The notes under the pieces are model-generated. The model made no database searches. It had not been told where the DNA came from and saw only the letters and a list, made by a program, of their open reading frames with translations. From Azohydromonas lata NBRC 102462 (GTDB lineage: Bacteria; Pseudomonadota; Gammaproteobacteria; Burkholderiales; Burkholderiaceae_C), in contig NZ_BCTC01000016.1 of the NCBI RefSeq assembly GCF_001571085.1, positions 1-64,000 on the forward strand: a stretch of 64,000 nt of DNA. Direction: 5' to 3'. Of the stretch, positions 10,424-19,662 are shown in pieces. Each line of letters begins with the position of its first letter. The stretch's first letter is position 1. The position numbers and the translations under genes were made by a program.

Positions 10424-12778
10424 TCAGCCGCCAGACGGTTCAGCGGGCCGTGAAGTCAACAGGCATGCCAGTTCCTCCGGATCGACCGGTTTGGTGATGA
10501 ACCCGTGGAAGCCTGCGGCCGCGGCCGCCTGGCGGTCCGCCTCCTGGCCGTGCCCGGTTACGGCAATGAGTCGCACAGCGCCGAGCTCCGGCAACTCCCG
10601 GATGCGGCGTGCCAGCTCATAGCCATCCATTGCGCGAAGTGCGATGTCGAGCAAGACGAAATCGGGCCGCAAAGCCGCCGCCATGCCAAGCGCCATGGGT
10701 CCGTCTTGTGCGACCTGCACGTCGTGGCCTGACATGCGCAGCAGCATGGCCATGCTTTCAGCGGCATCGTGCTGGTCGTCAACGACCAGCACGCGCTGCA
10801 GGCTTGGCACGATGGTTTGCGTAGCGATTGCAGCTGGTGTGGCTGTTTGCTTTTGAACTGGCAAGGTGATCGTGATGGTGGACCCCTTGCCAATGCCGGG
10901 GCTCGCTGCGCTGACGCTGCCTCCATGGAGCTCGACGATGCTCTTGACCAGCGCCAAGCCCACACCCAGGCCGCCTTCGGCCCGGTCAAGCGCGCGCACA
11001 CCCTGCACGAAAGGCTTGAAAGCCCGCTGCAGCAGGGATTCGCTCATGCCGATGCCGTTGTCGCACACCTGCAGCGTGGCGATGTCTGCATCGTTGCTGA
11101 CGCTGACGTCGATGCGCCCTGGCGGCGGCGTGTACTTGGCGGCATTGGTGAGCAAGTTGGCCACGACCTGCGTCAGCCGCGTGGTGTCGCCCATGATCTG
11201 GATCGGCACTGGCGCCAGCCGTACGGTCAGTGCGTGTCCACGCTGCTTGACCATCGCGCTGGCCGCGTCGACGGCCATGCGCACCAGCGTGTTGAGCTCC
11301 AGCGAAACGGGTTCCAGGCGGATCTTGCCGCTGGTGATGCGGCTGACGTCGAGCAAGTCATCCACGAGGCGGCTCATGTGAGCGATCTGTCGCCCCAGCA
11401 GGTCCAGGCACCAGCGGGCCTGCGGCTCGCTGGTGAACCGGTCCAAGATCGCCACCGCGTTGCGAATCGGCGCCAGAGGGTTGCGCAGCTCGTGCGAGAG
11501 CACGGCAATGAACTCGCTCAAGCGCCGTCCCTCCATCTCCAGCGCCTCGGCGCGGCGACGCTCGGTCAAGTCGCGGACAATGCGGATGAATCCTCGCGGC
11601 TTGTCACCATCGCCGTCCAGGCGGGTCGTCGTGACCTCGGCCCAGAACGTGGTGCCATCCGCGCGCTGGCGCCAGCCCTCGACCATCAGGTACCCAGCGC
11701 TCCGGGCCGATGCGAGCTCGGCCTCGGGCTTGCCAGACAGTCGATCCTCCTGGGGGTAGAACATCGAGACGTCGCGCTCCAGGACCTGGGAGCTGTCATA
11801 GCCCAGCAGGCGCTCGCCTCCCGCGTTCCATGCCTTGATCCGCCCCTGGCCATCGAGCAGGAACATGGCATGGTCCCGGACTCCCTCGACCAGCAGGCGC
11901 AGGCTCTCCTCGCGCTCGCGCAGCTGCTCCTCGTGGCGGCGCCGCTCGGTCAGGTCGCGGGTGACCTTCGAGAAGCCCAGCAGCCGGCCGTGCTCGTCCT
12001 TGATGGCGGTGATGACGACGTTGGCCCAGAATCGACTGCCATCCTTGCGCACTCGCCAGCCCTCATCCTCGAACCGGCCCAGCTCCGTGGCGCGCACCAG
12101 TTCCTCCTGCGGCCAGCCGCGCGCCACATCCGGCGGCTCGTAGAACATCGAAAAATGCCTGCCGACAGCCTCCTGGGCCGTATAGCCCTTGATGCGCTGT
12201 GCGCCGCGGTTCCAGCTGGTGATGACGCCGTGGCAGTCCAGCGAGAAGATGGCGTAGTCCTGGACCGTCTCCACCAGCAGCCGCAGGTTGCGCTCGCTCT
12301 CCACCAGGCGCTGTTCGCTCTCGCGCCTTTGCGTCATGTCGCGCGTGACCTTGGAAAAGCCCAGCACCTCGCCGTTGGGGCCCAGCAGCGGGGAGATCAG
12401 CACGCTGGCCCAGAAGCGGCTGCCGTCCTTGCGCAGCCGCCAGCCCTCGTCCCGCCACTGCCCTTGCTGCACGGCCGTGCGAAGCGCCTGCGCGGGCACG
12501 TCACGGTCAAGCGCCTCCTGCGGGTAGAAGACGGAAAAATGCCGGCCGATGATCTTGTCGGTGCGGTAGCCCTTGATGCGCTCGGCGCCCGCGTTCCAGG
12601 AGGCGACCAACCCTTCGGGCGTCAGCAGGAACATGGCGTAGTCGTGGACGCTGTCCATGAAGCGTCGGAAGAGCTCGTCGTGCCCGTCGCTGAGCAGCTC
12701 GCGCATGGTGGGTGCCAGCATTGCGGGTGGCGCCACGCCGGACCCGTGTACCGAGATCGTCGCTTTGGGCTTGGTCAT
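10424..12778 (-). CDS. Triple-PAS hybrid sensor histidine kinase
   Basis: Cytoplasmic hybrid kinase of 784 residues without transmembrane segments. Three successive PAS domains occupy roughly residues 30-370. Each carries the same pattern of a W-N-x-G-A-x-R-I/L-K/L-G-Y motif, a G-R/E-H/D-x-S-x-F-Y motif and an RKDGS/RADGT-FWA motif, so they arose by duplication. HisKA follows with His429 in LSHELRNPLAPIR, then an ATPase domain (NLLTNAAKYTPP, DNGIGMS, GLGVGLALVKSIVE) and a receiver with Asp711 in FVLLDIALRAMDG. The ATG at 12778 is chosen because the upstream open frame is not protein-like. Input signal unknown; PAS copies of this kind often bind haem or flavin. Confidence 0.92.
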   Translation of the reverse strand: MTKPKATISVHGSGVAPPAMLAPTMRELLSDGHDELFRRFMDSVHDYAMFLLTPEGLVASWNAGAERIKGYRTDKIIGRHFSVFYPQEALDRDVPAQALRTAVQQGQWRDEGWRLRKDGSRFWASVLISPLLGPNGEVLGFSKVTRDMTQRRESEQRLVESERNLRLLVETVQDYAIFSLDCHGVITSWNRGAQRIKGYTAQEAVGRHFSMFYEPPDVARGWPQEELVRATELGRFEDEGWRVRKDGSRFWANVVITAIKDEHGRLLGFSKVTRDLTERRRHEEQLREREESLRLLVEGVRDHAMFLLDGQGRIKAWNAGGERLLGYDSSQVLERDVSMFYPQEDRLSGKPEAELASARSAGYLMVEGWRQRADGTTFWAEVTTTRLDGDGDKPRGFIRIVRDLTERRRAEALEMEGRRLSEFIAVLSHELRNPLAPIRNAVAILDRFTSEPQARWCLDLLGRQIAHMSRLVDDLLDVSRITSGKIRLEPVSLELNTLVRMAVDAASAMVKQRGHALTVRLAPVPIQIMGDTTRLTQVVANLLTNAAKYTPPPGRIDVSVSNDADIATLQVCDNGIGMSESLLQRAFKPFVQGVRALDRAEGGLGVGLALVKSIVELHGGSVSAASPGIGKGSTITITLPVQKQTATPAAIATQTIVPSLQRVLVVDDQHDAAESMAMLLRMSGHDVQVAQDGPMALGMAAALRPDFVLLDIALRAMDGYELARRIRELPELGAVRLIAVTGHGQEADRQAAAAAGFHGFITKPVDPEELACLLTSRPAEPSGG

Positions 12779-13104
12779 TGCATCAATGGTATGGCCGCGA
12801 AGCGCCCAACCAATGAAGGCGTGGTCAGGTCGGTTGACATCGGCCGCTTGCAGCCGTGCCTGGCCAGATCGGCACCGCGGCACGTGGCTTTCAGGCATCT
12901 GCCTTGCGCGGTTTCCCTGTGCCAGCCAAGTCACTGCTGGAGATCGGTACACCGCCCATCGGACACCGAACGGCACTGGCCCCACGCAGCGGACATCGGC
13001 CCCTTTGTACGGTCAGCGTGCCGGACATGGCACCGGTCGCAGTGCTCGGTTGACGGCCAGGACCCATCAGCAAGTGGCCTGGAACAAAAAAGCACCCCAT
13101 CACC
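12779..13104. other. Intergenic region without a supported gene
   Basis: Region between the triple-PAS kinase start and the end of the next minus-strand gene. It should contain the kinase promoter. I could not find a convincing -35/-10 pair. No RNA gene or repeat seen. Confidence 0.45.
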
Positions 13105-13590
13105 CTAGCGGCCGACCCGGAGCGTATCGATGCGCTCGACAGCACCGTCTTCAGCAGGCCCGGACTGCGTCAGGTATTGGGGCATGAACGCCCAGCGCAA
13201 GCCGTCCAGAACCACCGCCACCAGCCCCAGCTCGCGGCACACCGAGTGTTCCTCGACCAGGCCCTCGCGGCCGGCCACGGTCTCGGCTTCACAGGCATCG
13301 AGCCGGCAGAGCTCCTGCTGCATCAGCTGCGCCACCGAGGCCGTCACGCGCACGCGGGTGCCGGGCAGGAAAGCGGGCGTCGGTGTGGCGGGGGAGGCGG
13401 CAAGGGCACGCGGCGCCAGGATGTAGTTCGGCACGAACGACAGCCGCCCAGCCGGTTCAGTGGTGAGGTGTCCCAGCGCCGTGTTGCGGCAGGACGCCAG
13501 TGCCAGACGCTCGCACAGGTGCGGCTTGAACACTGTCCTGTAGCGGCCAGAGAAGCGGTTACCGATGCAGGGACCCAGGGTGTCCGGCAT
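13105..13590 (-). CDS. Hypothetical protein
   Basis: A 161-residue protein starting MPDTLGPCIGNRFSGRYRTV with GGAG five bases before the ATG. The middle has a proline/alanine linker. The C-terminal half (RVRVTASVAQLMQQELCRL to AFMPQYLTQ) looks globular. No transmembrane helix or signal peptide. Family not recognised. It lies on the same strand as the kinases on both sides but with gaps of more than 300 bases, so it is probably its own unit. Confidence 0.6.
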   Translation of the reverse strand: MPDTLGPCIGNRFSGRYRTVFKPHLCERLALASCRNTALGHLTTEPAGRLSFVPNYILAPRALAASPATPTPAFLPGTRVRVTASVAQLMQQELCRLDACEAETVAGREGLVEEHSVCRELGLVAVVLDGLRWAFMPQYLTQSGPAEDGAVERIDTLRVGR

Positions 13591-13950
13591 GCTGCTACTC
13601 CAAAGATCTCCAGCGACAAGGGCCGCCGGCCTAGGGCCTGAGGCCCGCACGGTGTCGCTGATGCACAGCGCAACTGTCGCCATTGGCCCGGCGTCCCAGC
13701 CACTGCAGCGGGCAGTGCGCCTTTCCAGAAAACGCCTGCCTCGCGCGCAGCCATGGGCAAGCCTTTATGAACTGCAATGTGTCGGATCCTTGGATCCTGC
13801 AGTACCGGGGCCAGCCGACAGTCCCCCGGGGAAAGGACAGGGTGAGCCGGTGCAGTTACCGAGGGCCGAGCAAACACCCAGCCACCGCTGACCAGCAGCA
13901 GCGCCTTTGCCAGGCACTGCGTCGGTCGACACCCGGGCAGAGTGAAGTGC
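13591..13950. other. Intergenic region without a supported gene
   Basis: About 360 bases between the hypothetical gene and the frameshifted kinase. Contains GC-rich inverted repeats near 13620-13645 (GGCC-rich) but no T-run. Nothing else recognised. Confidence 0.45.
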
Positions 13951-15463
13951 TCAGGATGCAACGTTGCGGTTCGCCGCCGCCGCAATCAGATGCTCGATGT
14001 GCTCGGCGCTGGCCGGCTTGGTGACGTGGACATCGAAGCCTGCTTCCAGGGCGCGCTACTGTTCCTCCCGGTGAGCGCCACCAGGTACGCCGTGGACAGC
14101 CACGGCTCCTGGCGCAGGCGGCGCGCGACGTCGTAGCCGCTCAGACCTGGCATGCCGATGTCCTGCACAACGACTTCCGGAAGAAAGGAGGCCGCCGCCA
14201 GCAGGGCACCCTCGCCGTCGCTGGCGGTGCGCACTTCGTGCCCGGCCATGGTCAGTACCGCGGCCAGGGTCTGCGCTGCACCGCCGTTGGCGTCGGTGAT
14301 CAGGACACGCCGTGGCCGTGCCGACGACGTGCTGCCGTCCTTTGCTCCCGGGCCGGGGACGGCATCCGGCGACTGCGCCAGCGGCAGATCTATAAAAAAG
14401 CTCGAGCCCTGGTCCTGCCCCGCGCTTTCGGCCCAGACGCGGCCACCGTGCATTTCCACCAGACGCCACGTGAGCGCCAGCCCGATGCCCAACCCGCTCT
14501 GGACGCGGCCGCCTTGCTGGTCGAGCGAGGCAAACATGTCAAAAACGGCCTTTAGGTGCTGCGGCGCAATGCCGATTCCGTCGTCCCTGACCTCGATAAG
14601 GGCGCTGCCGGCTGCGCACTGCAGCGACAGCCGCACCTCGGACCCTGGAGGCGAGTACTTCGATGCGTTGACCAGCAGGTTGCTCACGACCTGGGCGGTA
14701 CGCACGTCGTCGGCCTCGGCCCACAAGGGCTGTGGCGCGGGGCTCACGCTCAGCGTCTGCCCCCGCGGCTCGAAGACGCCGGCATGGGCCTCGGCGGCCG
14801 CGTCGCCGCCGGTGCGCAGATCCAGGCGCTTGCGGCGCAGCTCCAGCCGCTGGCGCACGATGCGCGAGACGTCCATGAGGCCGTCGATAAGCCGCACCAG
14901 GTGTTCGACCTGGCGCTCCATCACCTGCAGCACCTTCCCGGCGGCCTCGGAGCCTGGCGCGGTGCGCACGATGTGAAGCCCGGCGCGCAATGGCGTGAGC
15001 GGGTTGCGCAGCTCGTGCGCCAGCGTGGCGAGGAACTGGTTCTTGCGCTGGTCCACCCCCTGCAGCGCCCGGGTCAGGTCCGCGTTGGTGATCTCGGCGA
15101 GCTTGCGCTCGGTGATGTCGATGACGTTGCCGACATGGCCCAGGAAGGCGCCGTCCTCGCCTATGCGCGGCACGCCCATGTCGATGCACCAGCGCCATCG
15201 GCCGTCGGCACTGCGTACACGGTAGTCCAGCTCGAAGGCCCCGCGCCGGGCCGGAGGGTGCGGAAGCTGGCATCCGCAGTCGGGCGGTCGTCAGGGTGGA
15301 CGGCATTGAGCCAGCCAAAGCCCAGTGCGTTTTCGGGCGATTGGCCGGTGAACTCATACCAGCGCCGCGACAGGAAGCCCGCTGCCAGCGCCTGAAGCTT
15401 GCCAAGCTGCTGCTGCGACAGCCCCGTGGCTGCCGAGAGTTCCCGCGGTGATATGGAGCGCAT
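13951..15463 (-). pseudogene. PAS hybrid histidine kinase broken by two frameshifts
   Basis: The gene starts at 15463 with a PAS domain (RRWYEFTGQSPENALGFGW, then VHPDDRP), four bases after the stop of the Cache kinase. Near 15240 the frame changes; the PAS end, HisKA (LAHELRNPLTPLR), ATPase domain (NLLVNASKYSPPGS, DDGIGIA, GLGIGLALTWRLVEMHGG) and receiver (VVVQDIGMPGLSGYD) continue in another frame from about 15220. After LVALTG near 14065 the frame shifts again: the proper receiver end (RALEAGFDVHVTKPAS to a TGA at 13951) is found in a different frame. Restoring both frames gives a normal hybrid kinase of about 500 residues. Either a decaying gene or two sequencing indels. Confidence 0.8.
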
Positions 15464-15467
15464 GGGA

Positions 15468-17705
15468 TCAGTTGTTATTGGTACGCGAGCCAGCTGCCTT
15501 TGAGGCCACTGCCTTGACCCGCGCCAGAAGGTCTTCAGCCGGACACGGCTTGGGCAGCACCAGCAAGCCCAGGTCCTTGGCCTTCTGTAGCTCTTCGGTG
15601 AACCCGGTCATCAGGATGACGCCTGTCGAGCTGCCGCTCTGGGCGATTCTGTGGGCCAGAGCAATGCCGTCCATGGACCCGGGCATGCGGATGTCGCTGA
15701 GAACGACGTCAAAGGGCCCCCTGCCCTCCAGCGCCTTCACGGCATCGTCGGCCGTCCTGGCCTGCTCCACCCGGCAGCCCGCGGCCACCAGGACGTCGGC
15801 CGCGGCCTGGGCCAGGTCCTCGTTGTCCTCCACGAGCAGCACGCGAGCGTCGATGGACGTGATGCCGGTCGCATCGCCGTGGGGTCCGGCGGCCGACAAC
15901 GGCTTGCGGGACAAGGGGAAGTACAAGCGGACCGTGGTCCCGCGGCCCAGTTCGCTCTCGATCGTGGCGGTTCCTCCCGACTGCGCACACAGCCCGTAGA
16001 CCTGGCTCAGGCCCAGGCCCGTGCCGTGGCCCACCGGCTTGGTGGTGAAGAACGGCTCGAACACCTTGTCGACCACGTCAGGCGCAATGCCGACCCCGGT
16101 ATCACGGACCTCCAGGACCGCGTGGCCGGCATCCGAGCCGCTCACCTCGTTGGCATTCGCGCGGCCTGCGGTGAGGTGCAGCACGCCGCCATCGGGCATC
16201 GCATCCCGGGCGTTGACCGCCAGGTTGACCAGCGCGAGCTCCAACTCGTTCGGATCAACCTCGATGTGCAGCCGTGCCGACTCGATCTCGCTCTTGAGCT
16301 CGATCCGGCTGTGCAGGGCCGAGCGCATCAGCTCCGTGAGCGCGGCGAGCTGCTCGCGCAGGTCGATGATTTCCGGGCGCATCGGCTGGCGGCGCGAGAA
16401 GGTCAGCAACTGGCGGGTGAGCTTGGTGCCGGCCGACACCGAGCGCTCGATCCTCGACAGGCAGGGCTCTAGCGCAGGCGGCACTCCCTTGTGGCGCAGG
16501 ATGTGCGCGTTGGTGCCGATGACCATCAGCAGGTTGTTGAAGTCGTGGGCCACGCCACCGGTGAGGTGCGCGACGGCCTCCAGGCGCTGGCCCTGGACCA
16601 TGGCCTTGTGCGCCTGCTGCGCCTGCTCCAGCGCCTCGTTGATGCGGCGCTGCGTCAACGCGTGGGCGTTACGGATGGACGCTGCGGCGTCGGACATGGC
16701 GGCACCGGTCTCGTCGATCTCGATCACGCCCGTGGGACTGAAGGCCACGGCACTGCCTTGTCCCAGCGCCTGGGCGGCCTGCTTGAGCGCCACGACAGGC
16801 CGCATGAGCGCCCGACCCACCCACAGGGCACTGATGACGGCACCCACCGCCAGCAACGCGGCCACCGAAGCAAACCATGCCAGTGCCTGCGCAGACCATG
16901 ACGCGACTTCTGCACGGGGAACACCGATCGCAAAGCCCCAGCCATAGTTGCTGCCCTTGCTGAAGGCTGTCGTGACGGCTCGCCCATCGACGCTCACAGT
17001 TTCGAAGCTGCCCTCCTGGCGGGCCGCGAGCTGTTGGAGCATGTCGGCCGTCGCCTGCTTGCCCACCAGCTTCTCCGGGTTGATGGTCCGGGCCACGATG
17101 AAACCGTTGCGGTCAAAGACGGAGCCGATCCAGCTGGCCGGCAACCGCTGCTCCTTGAGCAACTGCTGCAGGTAGCTGGCATAGCCACCCACGGACAAGT
17201 AGTAGCGCAGCTGCCCCTTGATGACGACGGGCACCTCCACCGCGAAGCTGTACTGCCGGCCAAAGGGCGCGAAGTACAGGTCCGACACCAGCGTGGCCGT
17301 CGGGTCCGCTTGCCGGCGCAACTCGGAGAAGACCGTGCGCGGCAAAGGTGCCTCGCCGAAGGTTCGCCGGGTATTGAGCAGTTGCTGGCCCGAGAGGTCG
17401 CTGAGCACCACCACCATGTCGGGCTGCGGGGCGACTTCCCGCGCGTAGCGGTGGAAGGCCTCCAGATCGTCCTGCACCAGCGTGGGCGACTTGGCCAGCG
17501 TCTTGACCATCGCCTCGCGCCGTGCGAGCTCGCGGTCCACCACCATGGACATGGCCCGGGCTGTTTCCAGCACCCGCTCTTCGAACGACTGCCTCTCCTG
17601 GCGATAGAAGTACGCGATGCTCGCCACCGCTGCCAGCAGCGTGGGCAGCAGCACCGACATCGCCAGGAGAACCAGCCAGGAACGCACACTGAACCTGCGC
17701 GGCAT
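15468..17705 (-). CDS. Cache-HAMP hybrid sensor histidine kinase
   Basis: Membrane-bound hybrid kinase of 745 residues: transmembrane helix about 9-30, a long periplasmic double-Cache sensor region about 35-275, transmembrane helix about 280-303, HAMP-like linker, coiled coil, then a HisKA of the type with His387 in GGVAHDFNNLL. It continues with an ATPase domain (NLAVNARDAM, DTGVGIAPDV, GTGLGLSQVYGLCAQSGG) and a receiver near the C-terminus (VVLSDIRMPGSMDG, then PKPCPAEDLL). The start ATG at 17705 gives a classical positively charged signal-anchor (MPRRFSVRSW). It is followed after four bases by the frameshifted PAS kinase, so the pair formed one operon. Ligand unknown; Cache domains bind small molecules. 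Confidence 0.92.
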   Translation of the reverse strand: MPRRFSVRSWLVLLAMSVLLPTLLAAVASIAYFYRQERQSFEERVLETARAMSMVVDRELARREAMVKTLAKSPTLVQDDLEAFHRYAREVAPQPDMVVVLSDLSGQQLLNTRRTFGEAPLPRTVFSELRRQADPTATLVSDLYFAPFGRQYSFAVEVPVVIKGQLRYYLSVGGYASYLQQLLKEQRLPASWIGSVFDRNGFIVARTINPEKLVGKQATADMLQQLAARQEGSFETVSVDGRAVTTAFSKGSNYGWGFAIGVPRAEVASWSAQALAWFASVAALLAVGAVISALWVGRALMRPVVALKQAAQALGQGSAVAFSPTGVIEIDETGAAMSDAAASIRNAHALTQRRINEALEQAQQAHKAMVQGQRLEAVAHLTGGVAHDFNNLLMVIGTNAHILRHKGVPPALEPCLSRIERSVSAGTKLTRQLLTFSRRQPMRPEIIDLREQLAALTELMRSALHSRIELKSEIESARLHIEVDPNELELALVNLAVNARDAMPDGGVLHLTAGRANANEVSGSDAGHAVLEVRDTGVGIAPDVVDKVFEPFFTTKPVGHGTGLGLSQVYGLCAQSGGTATIESELGRGTTVRLYFPLSRKPLSAAGPHGDATGITSIDARVLLVEDNEDLAQAAADVLVAAGCRVEQARTADDAVKALEGRGPFDVVLSDIRMPGSMDGIALAHRIAQSGSSTGVILMTGFTEELQKAKDLGLLVLPKPCPAEDLLARVKAVASKAAGSRTNNN

Positions 17706-17960
17706 TCACCTGCTCCGTAGGGACAACAACCGAAGACCTACGGAACCAGCTTCCTCAAAGGTCGGGCACGAGTGTAACGAGCACAAACTTGCCGGGTTCC
17801 CGGCCTTGGTGAGGGCGTTGATGGCTACCGGCGTCGCAGGGCCTGTCCTCAAGGAGCGTGTCGAGGACGGGCACGCCCTGAAGCCATCGAGCAAAGAGGG
17901 ACAGTGGCCGCGAATGAACATGCGCAGCGCCATAACGCCAGCCAGCTCAGGCAAGGTGGC

Positions 17961-18194
17961 CTAGTGCCAGGACTCGTTGCGCCAGACCAGATTGGTGTCA
18001 GGTTCTGTGACCGGGCCATCCCGGTAGCTGAGGCCGTCTGTCTTGAGAGCGCCCTGGTACCAGCCATCCAGCCAGGCATCGGCTTCGACCGAGCCGTGCG
18101 GGTATAGGCAGACTCCAGCTACTTCCGAAAGCGCTTGACCATGAGCGAAGCCTTCGCTCCATATCTCTCGTTCGTTCCGTCTGATGGCTTTCAT
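17961..18194 (-). CDS. Ribosome modulation factor-like protein (paralogue 3)
   Basis: A 77-residue protein with EIWSEGFAHGQALSE, then VCLYPHGS and EADAWLDGWYQGALKTDGLSYR, aligning throughout with paralogue 2 (including the GLxYR segment after the core). AAGGA lies about nine bases before the ATG at 18194. It stands upstream of the Cache kinase operon on the same strand. The RMF-like role is inferred. Confidence 0.65.
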   Translation of the reverse strand: MKAIRRNEREIWSEGFAHGQALSEVAGVCLYPHGSVEADAWLDGWYQGALKTDGLSYRDGPVTEPDTNLVWRNESWH

Positions 18195-18969
18195 GGCACG
18201 AATCCTTTGGGGTTGCCCCTCTCGCCCATGGCAGCTCTTCAGCAAATCCGGAACCAACCCGCCCGACCATGCCGCGTCAGTGCTCGGACGTGGCAAAGGC
18301 GCTCCCGTCTCCTTGACCTGCAGGGCCGTTGTCCTCAACCGTGCACGCCGCCGGCGCAAAAAAAGCCCCGAGCCTTGCGGACCCGGGGGCTTTGAAAAAG
18401 GCCGATCGATGAAACGCAGTCAGCCCAACGACTACGGCGTCCATCTTCGCAGCAACCGGTGCGAGAGCCTTTGTAGCAGGGTTGCAGTAGGTCTCTTACC
18501 TTTGGGTACGGCAGGTCGTGGTTCGCGGGGGCCGTGTGGGCGTCGCCTACCCCGCCACAGCCAAGCGTGTAAGACGCGTTCAGGCGCCAGCCCAAGCTTT
18601 TTTGTCCACGGATAAGGGCGCTAATCTGAGGGCGGTTTTTGGCGGTTGATTTCCATCCCTAAGCAGGCTTGGCGCCAGCTGCCTGTGGCGACAAGGACTT
18701 GCAGCCCCGACCAGACGCGCGCTCTGGTCGCGGCGCACGCCCAAGTGAGCGTGCCGCAGCAATCCAGCCCTGCCGCGCACGACCGGGAATCGCACCGTAG
18801 GTCATACCGGTCCACAGGCCAGCGTGGCAGCAGGGCCGAAACCTCGCGGCCGGTGCAGCGGGCCAACGATCTACCGGGTGCGACAAGTCGGTCCGGGCTG
18901 CGCGACCTGTCAGCCCCCTCCCCTGCAAGTGCTGCTGGTCCCCGCCGTAGAGACGTCACAGCAAGGTAT
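18195..18969. other. Gene-poor boundary region
   Basis: About 775 bases between the chromosome-like part and the first element-type genes. A minus-strand terminator lies at 18358-18390. The 18391-18440 stretch is related to 3042-3105. The minus strand around 18390-18500 could encode the end of an unknown protein (KMDAVVVGLTAFHRSAFFK), mirrored by KMADVGCGSAATLH at the other copy. From 18500 to 18969 I see no supported gene. This may be near the left edge of the mobile element. Confidence 0.4.
18358..18390 (-). terminator. Rho-independent terminator, minus strand
   Basis: GCCCCGAG and the complementary CCCGGGGGC arm (18365-18390) around a CCTTGCGG loop region. On the minus strand it is followed by seven T. 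The loop and stem resemble the terminator at 3017-3041. Confidence 0.7.
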
Positions 18970-19010
18970 GCCACAAATGCCGTACGTTGTTAAGATGCGG
19001 CATATGTGGC
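18970..19010 (+). promoter_or_regulatory. Inverted-repeat operator upstream of the RES toxin-antitoxin pair
   Basis: GCCACAAATGCCG (18970-18982) and CGGCATATGTGGC (18998-19010) are inverted copies matching at 12 of 13 positions, separated by 15 bases. The element ends 16 bases before the antitoxin ATG and covers the place expected for its promoter. Autorepression by the antitoxin (or the complex) is the usual arrangement for such pairs and is inferred here. Confidence 0.7.
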
Positions 19011-19026
19011 GATCAAGGGGGTTGTG

Positions 19027-19662
19027 ATGCGCATGGCTCTGGTCTCGGAGGACTTCATCAAGGCACTGTCGCTTCCGAACAAGGAGCAGCCGGCGATGAT
19101 CGACCTGCCCCAGGAGGTGACGCCGGACCTCCTGAGCTCGCTCCAGGAGGCGCTGAGCAAGGCTGCGCAGGTGCTCGGCCCCAAGCTCGTGGCCGATGCG
19201 GATCGGCTGGCGCAGTTGCTGGTGGGCGTGGCCACGCCGTCCGCCGACCTGGTGCGCGAGCGCATCGAGCGCAACAAGACCATCAAGCTGCTCACGCAGC
19301 AGACGCCGTGGTTCACGGCCGCCGAGATCCAGGCGGCCAATGACGGCCATGCCCGGGCGGTGGCTGACTGGAAGCGCCGCGGCCGGATCTTCTCGGTCGC
19401 GAGCCCGCGCGGCATGGACCTGTACCCCGCCTACCAGTTCGATGCCGCCATGCAGCCGCTGCCCGTCATCCGCTCCATCCTCCAGGCCTTCGGACCCGTG
19501 GCGGACCCCTGGACGCTCGTGGCCTGGTTCCATTTCCCCAACGGCTGGCTGGTGCGCAAGGACGATCCCGAGCACCGTCCGCAAGCGCCGAAGGATTTCC
19601 TGGACGACGAGGAGGCGGTCGTTCGAGCTGCCGGCCTGCGCAGTTCGAGCTATGTGGCATGA
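19027..19662 (+). CDS. Putative antitoxin of a RES-type toxin-antitoxin pair
   Basis: A 211-residue protein starting MRMALVSEDFIKALSLP; AAGGGGG lies seven bases before the ATG. An upstream GTG at 19006 in frame lies inside the operator and is less likely. The centre (TPWFTAAEIQAANDGHARAVADW, read as two pieces) looks like a DNA-binding region. The C-terminal part (DPWTLVAWFHFPNGWLV, then APKDFLDDEEAVVRAAG) resembles the C-terminal toxin-binding region of Xre/DUF2384-type antitoxins. Its stop overlaps the toxin start as ATGA. The antitoxin call rests mainly on this position before a RES protein. Confidence 0.7.
   Translation: MRMALVSEDFIKALSLPNKEQPAMIDLPQEVTPDLLSSLQEALSKAAQVLGPKLVADADRLAQLLVGVATPSADLVRERIERNKTIKLLTQQTPWFTAAEIQAANDGHARAVADWKRRGRIFSVASPRGMDLYPAYQFDAAMQPLPVIRSILQAFGPVADPWTLVAWFHFPNGWLVRKDDPEHRPQAPKDFLDDEEAVVRAAGLRSSSYVA

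Noticed and set aside
10769-13108. Plus-strand frame of 779 codons
   Set aside because: Antisense to the triple-PAS kinase, whose motifs are unmistakable on the minus strand.
18646-18993. Plus-strand frame of 115 codons before the RES operon
   Set aside because: Serine/arginine-rich chance frame that runs through the operator; no start site or motif.
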